From positions 30,269 through 94,268 of the forward strand of contig NZ_AUEZ01000032.1 of NCBI RefSeq assembly GCF_000426245.1: a stretch of 64,000 nt of DNA, read 5' to 3'. The DNA comes from Bradyrhizobium sp. Ai1a-2. GTDB taxonomy: Bacteria; Pseudomonadota; Alphaproteobacteria; Rhizobiales; Xanthobacteraceae. The translations under genes and the position numbers were made by a program. Under the pieces are notes generated by a model that had not been told where the DNA came from, did no database searches, and was given only the letters and a program-made list of their open reading frames with translations. Each line of letters begins with the position of its first letter. Position 1 is the first letter of the stretch. Below are positions 49,179 through 57,840 of the stretch, piece by piece.

Positions 49179-51242
49179 ATGAATTACGGCATTGCCTTCA
49201 CACCGCTGGTGCCTTCGCTCGTGCTGTGGTTCGGGCTTGCGGCGGTTGTCGTCATAGCGGCGCTGCTGCTGCTTTCACGCTCGCGCGGCGCATGGATTCG
49301 CGTCGCGGCGCTGGCGCTGATTTTGCTTGCGCTCGCCAACCCCTCCCTCACCCGCGAGGACCGCGAGCCGCTGTCCTCGGTCGCCGCCGTCGTGATCGAC
49401 AAGAGCCCGAGCCAGAATTTCGGCACGCGCAACCAGGAGACCGCGAAAGCACAGGAAGCCCTGGTCGACAGCCTGAAGAAGATCAAGGGCCTGGAAGTGC
49501 GCGTCGTCGATGCCGGCCAGGCCGACGGCGAGACCGACGGCACCAAGCTGTTCGGAGCATTGTCCTCCGCATTGTCGGACGTTCCGGTCGACCGTGTCGC
49601 CGGCGCTTTCCTGATCACCGACGGCCGTGTGCACGATATCCCGGCCAACGCCGCCGCCCTGGGCTTCCAGGCACCGGTGCACGGGCTTATCACCGGACGC
49701 AAGGACGAGCGGGACAGGCGGATTGCAATTTCGGCCGCGCCGCGCTTCGGCATCGTCGGCCAGACCCAGACCATCACCTACCGGCTCGACGACCAGGGCG
49801 TGACCGGCCAGATCGCCAGGATCACCGTGCGTCGCGACGGCGAGGTAATCAACGAACGCACGTTGCAAAGCGGCCAGACTGCCAATGTCGACATCGACAT
49901 CAAGCACGCCGGTCCCAACATCGTCGAGATCGAAGCCTCCCCGCTCGACAATGAACTGACGCTGGTCAACAACCGCGCGGTGGTCGCCATCGACGGCGTG
50001 CGCGACAAGCTACGCGTGCTGCTCGTCTCCGGCGAGCCGCATTCCGGCGAGCGCACCTGGCGTAACCTGCTGAAGTCCGACGCCAGCGTCGATCTCGTCC
50101 ATTTCACCATCTTGCGTCCACCGGAGAAGCAGGACGGCACGCCGATCAACGAATTGTCGCTGATCGCGTTTCCGACCCGCGAACTGTTCCAGCAGAAGAT
50201 CAACGAATTCCAGCTGATCATCTTCGATCGCTATGCCCGCCAGGGCGTGCTGCCGATCGCCTATTTCGACAATATCGCGCGTTACGTCCGTGCCGGTGGC
50301 GCGGTGCTGGTCTCCGCCGGTCCGGACTATGCATCCACCACCAGCATCTGGCGTACGCCGCTCGACTCAGTGCTGCCAGCCGAACCTGTCGGCGTCACCG
50401 AGAAGCCGTTCTATGCGCATCTCTCCGAAGCCGGAAAGCGCCACCCGGTGACACGGGGGCTGGAAGGCTCCAACAGCGAGCCGCCGCACTGGAGCCGCTT
50501 CTTCCGCACGGTCGACACCCGCAACGCCATCAGCCAGCCGGTCATGACCGGCGCCGACGGCAAGCCGTTGCTGCTGCTGTCGCGCTTCGGCGAAGGCCGC
50601 GTCGCGCTGCTGCTTTCCGACCACATCTGGCTGTGGGCGCGTGGCTATGAGGGCGGCGGTCCACACCTCGACCTGCTCAGGCGGATGTCGCACTGGCTGA
50701 TGAAGCAGCCTGATCTCGACGAGGAGGCGCTGCGTCTGCAGATCCAGGGCCACGATCTCTCCGTGGTGCGCCAGACCATGGGCGACAGCGTCCCGCCGGT
50801 CACCGTGACTTCGCCGAGCGGCGCCACGCGCGAGATGACGTTGACCCAGGGTGAGCCCGGCGAATGGAAGGCGACGCTGCCTGCCAACGAACTCGGTCTG
50901 TGGCAGGCGACCGACGGCACGCTGAAAGCGCTGGTGAATGTCGGCCCGACCAACCCGAAGGAATTTTCGGAAGTGACCTCCACGACCGAGATGCTGAAGC
51001 CGCTGGCACAAGCGACCGGCGGCGACGCCCGCCGCGTGGTCGACGGCACCAGCCTCGATATGCCCCGCATCGTGCCGGTCCGCGCATCAAGCGTGTTCCG
51101 CGGCGAGGGCTGGATGGGCGTCAGGATGCGCGACGCCAGCGTCGTCAAGGGCGTCGGCGTGCTGCCGATGTTCGCCGGGCTGATCGGCCTGTTGCTGCTG
51201 CTCGGTGCCTTCGCCGCAACGTGGCTGCGCGAGGGACGGTAG
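49179..51242 (+). CDS. membrane protein with class I amidotransferase-like domain
   Basis: The 687-residue protein has two N-terminal helices (LVPSLVLWFGLAAVVVIAALLLL and WIRVAALALILLALAN). A VWA-like segment (SVAAVVIDKSPSQNFGTRNQ) and a beta-rich middle precede a GATase1-like domain (LRVLLVSGEPHSGERTWRNLL through RYVRAGGAVLVSAGP). One C-terminal helix (LPMFAGLIGLLLLLGAFAATWL) closes the protein. The nucleophile Cys of true amidotransferases is not seen, so the domain is probably structural. It ends the MoxR operon, beginning one base after the previous stop. Confidence 0.88.
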   Translation: MNYGIAFTPLVPSLVLWFGLAAVVVIAALLLLSRSRGAWIRVAALALILLALANPSLTREDREPLSSVAAVVIDKSPSQNFGTRNQETAKAQEALVDSLKKIKGLEVRVVDAGQADGETDGTKLFGALSSALSDVPVDRVAGAFLITDGRVHDIPANAAALGFQAPVHGLITGRKDERDRRIAISAAPRFGIVGQTQTITYRLDDQGVTGQIARITVRRDGEVINERTLQSGQTANVDIDIKHAGPNIVEIEASPLDNELTLVNNRAVVAIDGVRDKLRVLLVSGEPHSGERTWRNLLKSDASVDLVHFTILRPPEKQDGTPINELSLIAFPTRELFQQKINEFQLIIFDRYARQGVLPIAYFDNIARYVRAGGAVLVSAGPDYASTTSIWRTPLDSVLPAEPVGVTEKPFYAHLSEAGKRHPVTRGLEGSNSEPPHWSRFFRTVDTRNAISQPVMTGADGKPLLLLSRFGEGRVALLLSDHIWLWARGYEGGGPHLDLLRRMSHWLMKQPDLDEEALRLQIQGHDLSVVRQTMGDSVPPVTVTSPSGATREMTLTQGEPGEWKATLPANELGLWQATDGTLKALVNVGPTNPKEFSEVTSTTEMLKPLAQATGGDARRVVDGTSLDMPRIVPVRASSVFRGEGWMGVRMRDASVVKGVGVLPMFAGLIGLLLLLGAFAATWLREGR

Positions 51243-51262
51243 GTCCCGTCGCCCTCGCGGAT

Positions 51263-51289
51263 GTCGTCCTGGGCTTGAGCCGGGACGAC
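51263..51289. repeat. short hairpin repeat related to 33787-33908
   Basis: GTCGTCCTGGGCTTGAGCC and the following GGGACGAC pair as one hairpin and resemble the left arm of the element at 33787. It starts 20 bases after the MoxR operon and may serve as its transcript end. Confidence 0.5.
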
Positions 51290-51372
51290 GAGAAGCCGTT
51301 GCAGCAATCACACACGCACTGCCGATCATGCGACGCCCGCCCGAGCCACGGTTGACACCGCCGCTTGCTTTC

Positions 51373-51391
51373 GATGTTATAATGTAACATC
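51373..51391. promoter_or_regulatory. Zur-type operator
   Basis: GATGTTATAATGTAACATC is a 7-bp inverted repeat (GATGTTA/TAACATC) around TAATG, flanked by a further C/G pair. It closely resembles the alphaproteobacterial Zur box (TGTTATAATATAACA core). It lies 40 bases before the DUF2946 gene, which precedes a ZnuD-like TonB receptor, exactly the expected target of the zinc repressor. Confidence 0.8.
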
Positions 51392-51430
51392 GGGACGGTC
51401 GGGGTACGCGGTCCCGGGGGGCGTACATTC

Positions 51431-51844
51431 GTGAAGTGGGTTCGAAAACACGTCAAACTTGGCGCGCGGCTGGCGTTGTTGGCGCTTGCCGTCCAGTTTG
51501 TGCTGTCGTTCGGCCATTTCCACCCCGCACAGGCCGCTCCAGCCCTCCAGACCGCGACGTCGCAGACCGACTTCCTTCGGCCGGCGGACCTCGCGGTCAA
51601 GGACGCGGCGAGCCCGTCCACGCACAAGCTGCAGCTTCCACATCAGGATAACCACCAGCAGCCCGCTGACGGCTGCGCCATCTGCGCCGTCGTCACGATG
51701 GCGCACGGCATGCTGTTCGCTACGCCACCGGTGCTGTTGCTGCCGCAGGCGATCGAACTTCTTCAACTCACCACCGAAGCCGGCTTCGCACATCTCGGCA
51801 CCGCCCATCGGGCGTTCCAGTCCCGCGCACCACCCCTCTCCTGA
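51431..51844 (+). CDS. DUF2946-family secreted protein, probably zinc-regulated
   Basis: From a GTG at 51431 the 137-residue product has a signal-like N-terminus (LGARLALLALAVQFVLSFGHFHPAQA). A His-rich middle (HKLQLPHQDNHQQ), the pair CAICAV, a hydrophobic stretch and an end in RAPPLS complete the DUF2946 pattern. That family is often encoded beside TonB receptors and metal-responsive operators. The His and Cys residues suggest metal binding in the periplasm (inference). The Zur-type box just upstream and the receptor 101 bases downstream suggest one regulated unit. Confidence 0.8.
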   Translation: MKWVRKHVKLGARLALLALAVQFVLSFGHFHPAQAAPALQTATSQTDFLRPADLAVKDAASPSTHKLQLPHQDNHQQPADGCAICAVVTMAHGMLFATPPVLLLPQAIELLQLTTEAGFAHLGTAHRAFQSRAPPLS

Positions 51845-51945
51845 TCGATTGACCGAACGGCCTTTGCACGCCCGCTGCCCAAGCGAGACGCGAAGGACAT
51901 CGCAATCGGAGCGTCGGCTTGGCCGACGGCATCAGGATCAGGAAA

Positions 51946-54327
51946 ATGGGATTCAAGAGAAAAAGAGCATTCCACGTCGGTGGAGCAAGCTGGCTAGTAC
52001 TGTGCGCGTTCGGCAGCGGCGCGATCGCTCAGGATGCCCCCGCATCAGCGCCGGCAACGCAACTGCCTGAGATCAACGTGACGGCACCGAGTCCCATCGT
52101 GCGGCGCCACCGGGCCGTTGCTCCGGCGCGCGCCCCAGTTCGCGCCGCGCGCAGCACGCCCGGTCGCAATCGCGAGCGCGTGGCGCAACAGCCGCAGCCC
52201 GCGCCGGCCGCGCCGCCCGCGCCACAGCAAGGGGTGCTGCCCATCGTGACCGACCAGTTCGCAACGGTCACCGTGGTGCCGAACGAGGAAATTCGCCGTG
52301 AGGGAACCGCCCAGCTCGGCGACCTCCTGTTCTCCAAACCCGGCATCACGGGTTCGAGCTTCGCGCCGGGCGCCTCCAGCCGTCCGATCATCCGCGGACT
52401 CGACGTCAATCGTGTTGGAATCGTCGAGAACGGCAACAACGCCGGCGGCGCCTCGGATCTCGGTGAGGACCATTTCGTCCCGGTCGATCCGCTTGCCACC
52501 AACCAGGTCGAGGTCATTCGCGGTCCGGCAGCGATGCGCTATGGCTCGACCTCGATCGGTGGCGTCGTCAGCGCGACCAACAACCGCATTCCGGACGCCC
52601 TTCCCACATGCGCGGCTCCGCCGTTCCAAACCTATGGACTGCCGGCAAAGGCGCCGCTGACTTCAGCGCCATCGTCACCTTGCATGAACGTCGAGACGCG
52701 GACAGCAGTGAATTCCGTGGATCGCGGTGTCGACGGCGGCATCCTGCTCGATACCGGCGCAGGCAATTTCGCGTTCCACGCCGATGCCTTTGGTCGCAAG
52801 GCGGGCGACTATGGCATCCCGAGCTATCCCTACCTGTTCGACCACTCGAGACCGGTGAACTACCGACAGCCGAATTCGGCCATGCAGGCGGACGGTGCCT
52901 CGATCGGCGGCTCGTATATTTTCAATGGCGGTTTTATCGGCGCTGCAATTACCCAAAACGATTCACTTTATGACATCCCTGGCATCGACGGCGCCGACCA
53001 TCAAACCCGAATCGACGCACATCAGACCAAAATCACCATGAAGGGCGAATACCGACCCGATGCGGCGGCCATCGATGCAGTCCGTCTCTGGGCCGGCGCG
53101 ACCGACTACAGACACAACGAGATTGGGCTGGCCGATCCAGCCGATCCCTTCAGCGACGGCGTACGCCAGACCTTCACCAACAAGGAGCAAGAAGCACGCG
53201 TCGAAGTGCAGATGATGCCGTTCAACGCCCGCTTCGCGACGGTAACTACCGCGTTCGGCCTGCAGGGAAGCCATCAGGAGCTGACCGCCCCTAGCCCTGA
53301 CGATCCGGGCTCTCTGTTCAACGGGCTGTGGAATCCGAACAACAACAACCGCGTCGCCGGCTACGTCTTCAACGAATTCCAGTTTTCCGCGACAACGAAA
53401 GCCCAGATCGCCGGCCGTATCGAGCATGTCGACCTACATGGCTCGATGCCGAATTTTCCACCCGACTTCCTGCCGGACGGCAATCCGCAGTTCAACATCG
53501 CGCGCAATCCGTCCTTTACGCCGAAGAGCGGCAGCATCGGGTTGATCCAGAACCTGCCCTACGATCTCGTCGGCAGCATCACCGCGCAATATGTCGAGCG
53601 CGCGCCGAAACCAGCCGAACTGTTCTCGCGCGGCCCGCACGACGCTACCGCCACCTTCGATATCGGCAATCCCAACCTGACGATCGAGACCGCGAAATCG
53701 GTCGAGATCGGCCTGCGCAAGGCGACCGGACCATTTCGCTTCGAGGCGACCGCCTACTACACCCATTTCGACAATTTCATCTTTCGCCGGCTCACCGGCG
53801 TGATGTGTGACGAGGATTTCAACTCCTGCGGCGCGCCCGACGGCGAATTGAACCAGGCGGTCTATTCCCAGCGCAACGCCACCTTCCGCGGCGGCGAATT
53901 CCAGAGCCAGCTCGACATCGGGCCGCTCCATGGCGGCATTTGGGGCATCGAGGACCAGTTCGACATCGTCCGCGCCACTTTCAGTGACGGCACCAACGTG
54001 CCCCGCATTCCTCCGATGCGCCTCGGCGGCGGCGTCTATTGGCGCGACACCAACTGGTTCATGCGCGTCAATCTGCTGCACGCATTTGCACAGAACGACG
54101 TCGCGCCGATCGCGGAGACACCGACCGCGGGCTACAACCTGCTGAAGGCGGAGGTCAGCTACAACACCAAGCTCGATCCGTCCTGGTTCGGCGCACGCGA
54201 GATGACGGTCGGTCTCGTCGGCAACAACCTGCTCAACGAGAACATCCGCAACTCCGTGTCCTATACCAAGGACCAGGTGCTGCTGCCCGGCATCGGCGTA
54301 AGGGCCTTTGCGAACCTGAAGTTCTGA
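51946..54327 (+). CDS. TonB-dependent outer-membrane receptor, ZnuD-like
   Basis: The 793-residue receptor has a signal peptide ending near AIAQ. A TonB-box-like LPEINVTAP and a Pro/Ala/Arg-rich linker precede the plug domain (RREGTAQLGDLLFSKPGITGSSF, RPIIRGLDVNRVGIVENG, EVIRGPAAMRYGSTSIGGVV). A 22-strand-type barrel follows, ending in ANLKF with the terminal aromatic residue. Plug features (GASDLGEDHFVPVDPL) resemble ZnuD zinc receptors, and the Zur-type box upstream supports zinc. I use the ATG at 51946; a TTG at 51919 would add nine residues. A cobalamin or siderophore substrate is the alternative. Confidence 0.9.
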   Translation: MGFKRKRAFHVGGASWLVLCAFGSGAIAQDAPASAPATQLPEINVTAPSPIVRRHRAVAPARAPVRAARSTPGRNRERVAQQPQPAPAAPPAPQQGVLPIVTDQFATVTVVPNEEIRREGTAQLGDLLFSKPGITGSSFAPGASSRPIIRGLDVNRVGIVENGNNAGGASDLGEDHFVPVDPLATNQVEVIRGPAAMRYGSTSIGGVVSATNNRIPDALPTCAAPPFQTYGLPAKAPLTSAPSSPCMNVETRTAVNSVDRGVDGGILLDTGAGNFAFHADAFGRKAGDYGIPSYPYLFDHSRPVNYRQPNSAMQADGASIGGSYIFNGGFIGAAITQNDSLYDIPGIDGADHQTRIDAHQTKITMKGEYRPDAAAIDAVRLWAGATDYRHNEIGLADPADPFSDGVRQTFTNKEQEARVEVQMMPFNARFATVTTAFGLQGSHQELTAPSPDDPGSLFNGLWNPNNNNRVAGYVFNEFQFSATTKAQIAGRIEHVDLHGSMPNFPPDFLPDGNPQFNIARNPSFTPKSGSIGLIQNLPYDLVGSITAQYVERAPKPAELFSRGPHDATATFDIGNPNLTIETAKSVEIGLRKATGPFRFEATAYYTHFDNFIFRRLTGVMCDEDFNSCGAPDGELNQAVYSQRNATFRGGEFQSQLDIGPLHGGIWGIEDQFDIVRATFSDGTNVPRIPPMRLGGGVYWRDTNWFMRVNLLHAFAQNDVAPIAETPTAGYNLLKAEVSYNTKLDPSWFGAREMTVGLVGNNLLNENIRNSVSYTKDQVLLPGIGVRAFANLKF

Positions 54328-54376
54328 GCCGCGCTCTTCCCTCTTCCGCGGCTTGCGGGAGAGGGAGGAGCGTACC

Positions 54377-54478
54377 TAGAGCTTCGGCTCTGATTGAATC
54401 AGAACCGAAGCTCTGGATTCTTGTTTTGACGCGTTTTCTTCACGCGAACCGGTGTCCACTTCGCTCGAAAACGCTCTC
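54377..54478. repeat. dispersed repeat, AGAGCGTTTTCGAGCGAAGTGG family (copy 2, inverted)
   Basis: It starts with the hairpin AGAGCTTCGGCTCTGATT/AATCAGAACCGAAGCTCT and ends TCGCTCGAAAACGCTCT, the reverse complement of the order at 34636-34738. It lies between the receptor gene and the convergent GNAT gene. Confidence 0.86.
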
Positions 54479-54480
54479 AC

Positions 54481-54993
54481 CTACCGCGCCTTGCTCCAGT
54501 CGGGGCCGATCGGTCCGGAGACGTCGGTGAAAGCGCCTTCCACAAGTTCGGCTACCAGCAGGCGGTTGTAGTCGACCGGGCCGGGCATGGTCGCCCTGCC
54601 CTTCGGGATCACCTTGAAGCCGACACGGCTGTAATATGGCTCGTCGCCGACCAGGATCACGAGGCGGTGCCCTTTGGCCTTGGCGTCGGCGAGCGCACGG
54701 TCGAGCAGCGCGCGGCCGACGCCGCGGTCACGGAACGGCGGCTCCACCGTCAATGGGCCCAGCATCAATGCGGGCGTGTCGCCGATCATGACAGGTAGTT
54801 GCCGGACCGAACCGACCAGAAGCGTGCCGATGCGCGCGGTGAAGGACAGATCGAGCAAATGTTCGACATGCTCGCGCAGCCGATAGGCGCTAAGCACGAA
54901 GCGGCCGGGCCCGAACGTGCGTTCGTGCAGGCGCTCGATCGCCTGGGCGTCATTCGGCGTTTCGGGCAGGATGGTCAGCGATAAATCACTCAT
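54481..54993 (-). CDS. GNAT-family N-acetyltransferase
   Basis: The 170-residue protein shows the GNAT acetyl-CoA site LMLGPLTVEPPFRDRGVGRALLDRAL, followed by HRLVILVGDEPYYSRVGFKVI, the strand and Tyr typical of the group annotated as YhbS-like. No toxin gene lies next to it, so a toxin-antitoxin role is not indicated. It is a stand-alone gene; the substrate is unknown. Confidence 0.92.
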   Translation of the reverse strand: MSDLSLTILPETPNDAQAIERLHERTFGPGRFVLSAYRLREHVEHLLDLSFTARIGTLLVGSVRQLPVMIGDTPALMLGPLTVEPPFRDRGVGRALLDRALADAKAKGHRLVILVGDEPYYSRVGFKVIPKGRATMPGPVDYNRLLVAELVEGAFTDVSGPIGPDWSKAR

Positions 54994-55041
54994 GGTGAAG
55001 CGCGGGATAGCACCTGGATCGAGCGCGGTCCATCGCCCGCG

Positions 55042-56019
55042 TCATTTCTTGTTATTGGCCGGCTGGGACAGATAGGCAAGCAGCTTCATCTCGCGGCGGC
55101 CGCGCGTCACGGTGTCAAGCACCAGCCCCGACGAGACCGACAGCATCGCCACGATCATGAGGCCGGTGGACAGCACCGCGGTCGGCAGCCGCGGCACGAT
55201 ACCCTCGTCGATGAAGGTGATGATGATCGGGATCGCCAGCACGATCGAGATCAGCGCGAGAACCACCCCGATGCCGGTGAAAAACCGCAGCGGCTTCTCC
55301 GAGCGATAGAGCCTCAGGATGGTTCCGAGAATCCGAAACCCGTCACTCCAGGTATTCAGCTTGCTGACGGACCCCTCAGGGCGGGCATAATAGGGCGTCT
55401 CGATCTCGCCGACCGGCAACGCCAATTCCAGCGCGTGGACGCTGAGCTCGGTCTCGATCTCGAAACCGTCCGACAGCACCGGAAAGGACTTGACGAAGCG
55501 GCGCGAGAACACCCGGTAACCGGACAGGATGTCGCGAAAGGCGTGGCCGAACACGACGGAGAGGAAGCCGGTCAGCATCCGGTTGCCGGTGCGGTGGCCC
55601 CTTCTATAGGCAGCCTCGGATTGATCGATCCGGACGCCGACCACCATGTCGAGATGGTCGTTCACCAGGATTTCGATCATGCGCGAGGCGCTCGGCGCGT
55701 CATAGGTCGCGTCGCCATCGACCAGGACATAGATGTCCGCGTCGACGTCGGCGAACATGCGCCGCACCACATGTCCCTTGCCCTGGCGCCGCTCGCTGCG
55801 GACCTCTGCACCGGCAGCACGCGCAATCTCGGCGGTACGGTCGCGCGAGTTGTTGTCATAGACGAAGATCTGCGCCTGCGGCAGCGCCTCGCGAAAATCG
55901 GTAACCACGGTGCCGATCGCCGCTTCCTCGTTGAAGCACGGCACAAGCACCGCGACGCGCAAAGCGGAAGCCGTCATCGCCACCGTCGCCGAACGAGCCG
56001 TAACATCATCGCTCGCCAT
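55042..56019 (-). CDS. GT2 glycosyltransferase, polyprenyl-phosphate type
   Basis: This 325-residue enzyme has the GT-A fold start LRVAVLVPCFNEEAAIGTVV, the metal site DIYVLVDGDATYD and the acceptor loop FRDILSGYRVFSRR. Two C-terminal membrane helices follow (FFTGIGVVLALISIVLAIPIII and LPTAVLSTGLMIVAMLSVSSG). This is the layout of dolichyl/undecaprenyl-phosphate mannose or glucose synthases such as GtrB, which load a sugar on lipid carrier for a GT-C enzyme. Its ATG at 56019 overlaps the stop of the upstream GT-C-like gene, so the pair is coupled. Confidence 0.92.
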   Translation of the reverse strand: MASDDVTARSATVAMTASALRVAVLVPCFNEEAAIGTVVTDFREALPQAQIFVYDNNSRDRTAEIARAAGAEVRSERRQGKGHVVRRMFADVDADIYVLVDGDATYDAPSASRMIEILVNDHLDMVVGVRIDQSEAAYRRGHRTGNRMLTGFLSVVFGHAFRDILSGYRVFSRRFVKSFPVLSDGFEIETELSVHALELALPVGEIETPYYARPEGSVSKLNTWSDGFRILGTILRLYRSEKPLRFFTGIGVVLALISIVLAIPIIITFIDEGIVPRLPTAVLSTGLMIVAMLSVSSGLVLDTVTRGRREMKLLAYLSQPANNKK

Positions 56020-57164
56020 CAGACACTCGCCTTTTGCGGCAAGCCAACATCGTCCGCGAGCTTCGGCGCCCAATGGTCCAGAGTCGCGAACAGCAGCGTC
56101 CACAAGGACAGCATGACGATCGGTATCACGTAATAGGGCGTGAAGACCGGATGGGTTATGAAGAAGATCAGGTTGATGACGAGGTTCAGCGCGACCACGG
56201 CGACAATTTGCCTTGTGGCGACGCGCCCCCGGGACCGCCACAGCGCCGCCACCCAGGCGATCGCAATCAGCAGCAGCGGGAATTGTGCATCTCGCACGTA
56301 TTGCAACAGGACGCCTCCTTTCAATTCGGGTGACGCCACATCGACACCGCCATAGGTGGTCGAGAACGGGCTTCCCGCATTGATCGCATTCGCGATCAGC
56401 GTCGGCGCCATGCCGATCAGGAATGCGATGCCGAACGCGAGGCCTTGCCCGAAGGTGTTCATGTTCCGTGCGCGCAAGAAGGCGATGAGGAAGAACACCG
56501 CATAACCCGCCGACAGAAACAGGTTAGGCAGACGGAAATTGACGGAAAGGCCGATCAACAAGCCGACCGCCGCGGCAAGCAGGATGCGACGCACGCCTGC
56601 ACTGGCAAACAGCCGGACGGTCAGGAAGCCGGCCAGTGCGCAGACGACCATGGTCGGCGCCACGGAATAGCTTGCCTTGGTCGGATTGATCATCAAATAG
56701 AGCGCCACGATGCCGAACACGCCGGCGAGTACGACAGCGGAACGCGTGGCAGCGCGGGCCAGGCCAAGCAGCGCAAACCCGAAAATCGCGATCGAGGCGG
56801 CGGCATAAAGCGGGATCACTTGAAAGCCCGCCGGAAACAGCGCGAGCACGAACCCCGTGCCCGGCGGATATTGCAGCACGACCTTGTTCAACGCCGCTGT
56901 GAAGGTATGGCACGGCAAAAGCGCGGGATCGCCGGGATCCGGGAAATTGATCTCCTGGAGCTTGCGCAGCATGTAGCGGTCGTCATCCCTGGCGATGTTG
57001 GTGTCCAGGCCGCTTATGCCGAACCGCTGGAACAGATGCGCCTGGCGGAGGTAGCAGATGTCATCATAGACGCCGCGGCTTTCGTTCCATTTCGAGATCG
57101 TCCAGATGTTGCTGACCAGGATCAGCAGCAACACGACGCCGAAGGCGGTTTTCAATTGTTTCAT
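56019..57164 (-). CDS. polytopic GT-C-like membrane protein
   Basis: The 381-residue protein has about ten membrane helices and a first periplasmic loop containing RGVYDDICYLRQAHLFQ, with paired acids as in GT-C glycosyltransferases. QYPPGTGF supplies the Pro-Pro motif downstream. GT-C enzymes take sugars from polyprenyl phosphate, which fits translational coupling with the GT2 gene that would make that donor. AGGGA before the ATG at 57164 sets the start; a GTG at 57212 would add 16 residues. The acceptor (lipid, O-antigen or protein) cannot be read. Confidence 0.8.
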   Translation of the reverse strand: MKQLKTAFGVVLLLILVSNIWTISKWNESRGVYDDICYLRQAHLFQRFGISGLDTNIARDDDRYMLRKLQEINFPDPGDPALLPCHTFTAALNKVVLQYPPGTGFVLALFPAGFQVIPLYAAASIAIFGFALLGLARAATRSAVVLAGVFGIVALYLMINPTKASYSVAPTMVVCALAGFLTVRLFASAGVRRILLAAAVGLLIGLSVNFRLPNLFLSAGYAVFFLIAFLRARNMNTFGQGLAFGIAFLIGMAPTLIANAINAGSPFSTTYGGVDVASPELKGGVLLQYVRDAQFPLLLIAIAWVAALWRSRGRVATRQIVAVVALNLVINLIFFITHPVFTPYYVIPIVMLSLWTLLFATLDHWAPKLADDVGLPQKASV

Positions 57165-57221
57165 CCGGTCCCTGTCGCGGCGTCCGATCTTTAAGGACGG
57201 CTCTTCTAGCACAAGCCGTCG

Positions 57222-57710
57222 CTAGCGCCATGTGGCGATCGGCACCCCGCCATCCAGCACTTCGGCGATCCGTAGACGGGTGCCGGGCGTGGTGTCCACA
57301 GGCAATGCCGCCGGATCGAAAAAGCCGGTATCCACGATCTCATGGTTCGGCTCCGGCGGGCGGTCCTGACGATATTGCCTGATGACGTAGACCGCGACAT
57401 GGTCGCGGCGGGAGACGTGGCTGTTGAGGAAGACGCCGTGCAGCACCGGGGCGCCGGCAAGCTCGATGCGCCCCTCCTCCTCGAGCTCCCGCCGCAGCGC
57501 TTCCGTCAGCGTCTCGCCGACATCGACACCCCCGCCTGGCAGGTGCCAGCCGCTGACATAGGTGTGCTTGACCAGGAACACCTTGTTCTCGTGATCGAGC
57601 ACGACCCCGCGCACGCCGAGCGTCATGCCGCGGGCCAGCCGAAAATAGAGATGGAACACCCACCTGAGCTGCCGCTCGTAGCGTCTGCGCAAATCCATCA
57701 GGATCGTCAC
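57222..57710 (-). CDS. Nudix hydrolase
   Basis: The 162-residue protein has the Nudix box in GGGVDVGETLTEALRRELEE with EGRI after it: G-x5-E-x7-R-E-x2-E-E is intact, but the last conserved Gly is shifted (GRI instead of xGU). SGWHLPGGG precedes it. GTG at 57710 with GAGG five bases upstream is the best start. It would hydrolyse a nucleoside diphosphate-linked substrate; which one is unknown. It is near the sugar-transfer genes, so a sugar nucleotide is possible (inference). Confidence 0.9.
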   Translation of the reverse strand: MTILMDLRRRYERQLRWVFHLYFRLARGMTLGVRGVVLDHENKVFLVKHTYVSGWHLPGGGVDVGETLTEALRRELEEEGRIELAGAPVLHGVFLNSHVSRRDHVAVYVIRQYRQDRPPEPNHEIVDTGFFDPAALPVDTTPGTRLRIAEVLDGGVPIATWR

Positions 57711-57840
57711 GAAAACCTCGACTGGAACGACAACGGCGTTTGATCCTTGCGCGCAGGCCGCCCGCTTGCCAATAGAATGCGGACCATCAGGGAATGACCA
57801 TGCCGCGGCTGTATATCACGGACAGGCCAACAGGGACGGA

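Noticed and set aside
54481..54993. GNAT gene considered as a toxin of a DUF1778-GNAT pair
   Set aside because: No ribbon-helix-helix antitoxin frame precedes it; the sequence fits an ordinary acetyltransferase.
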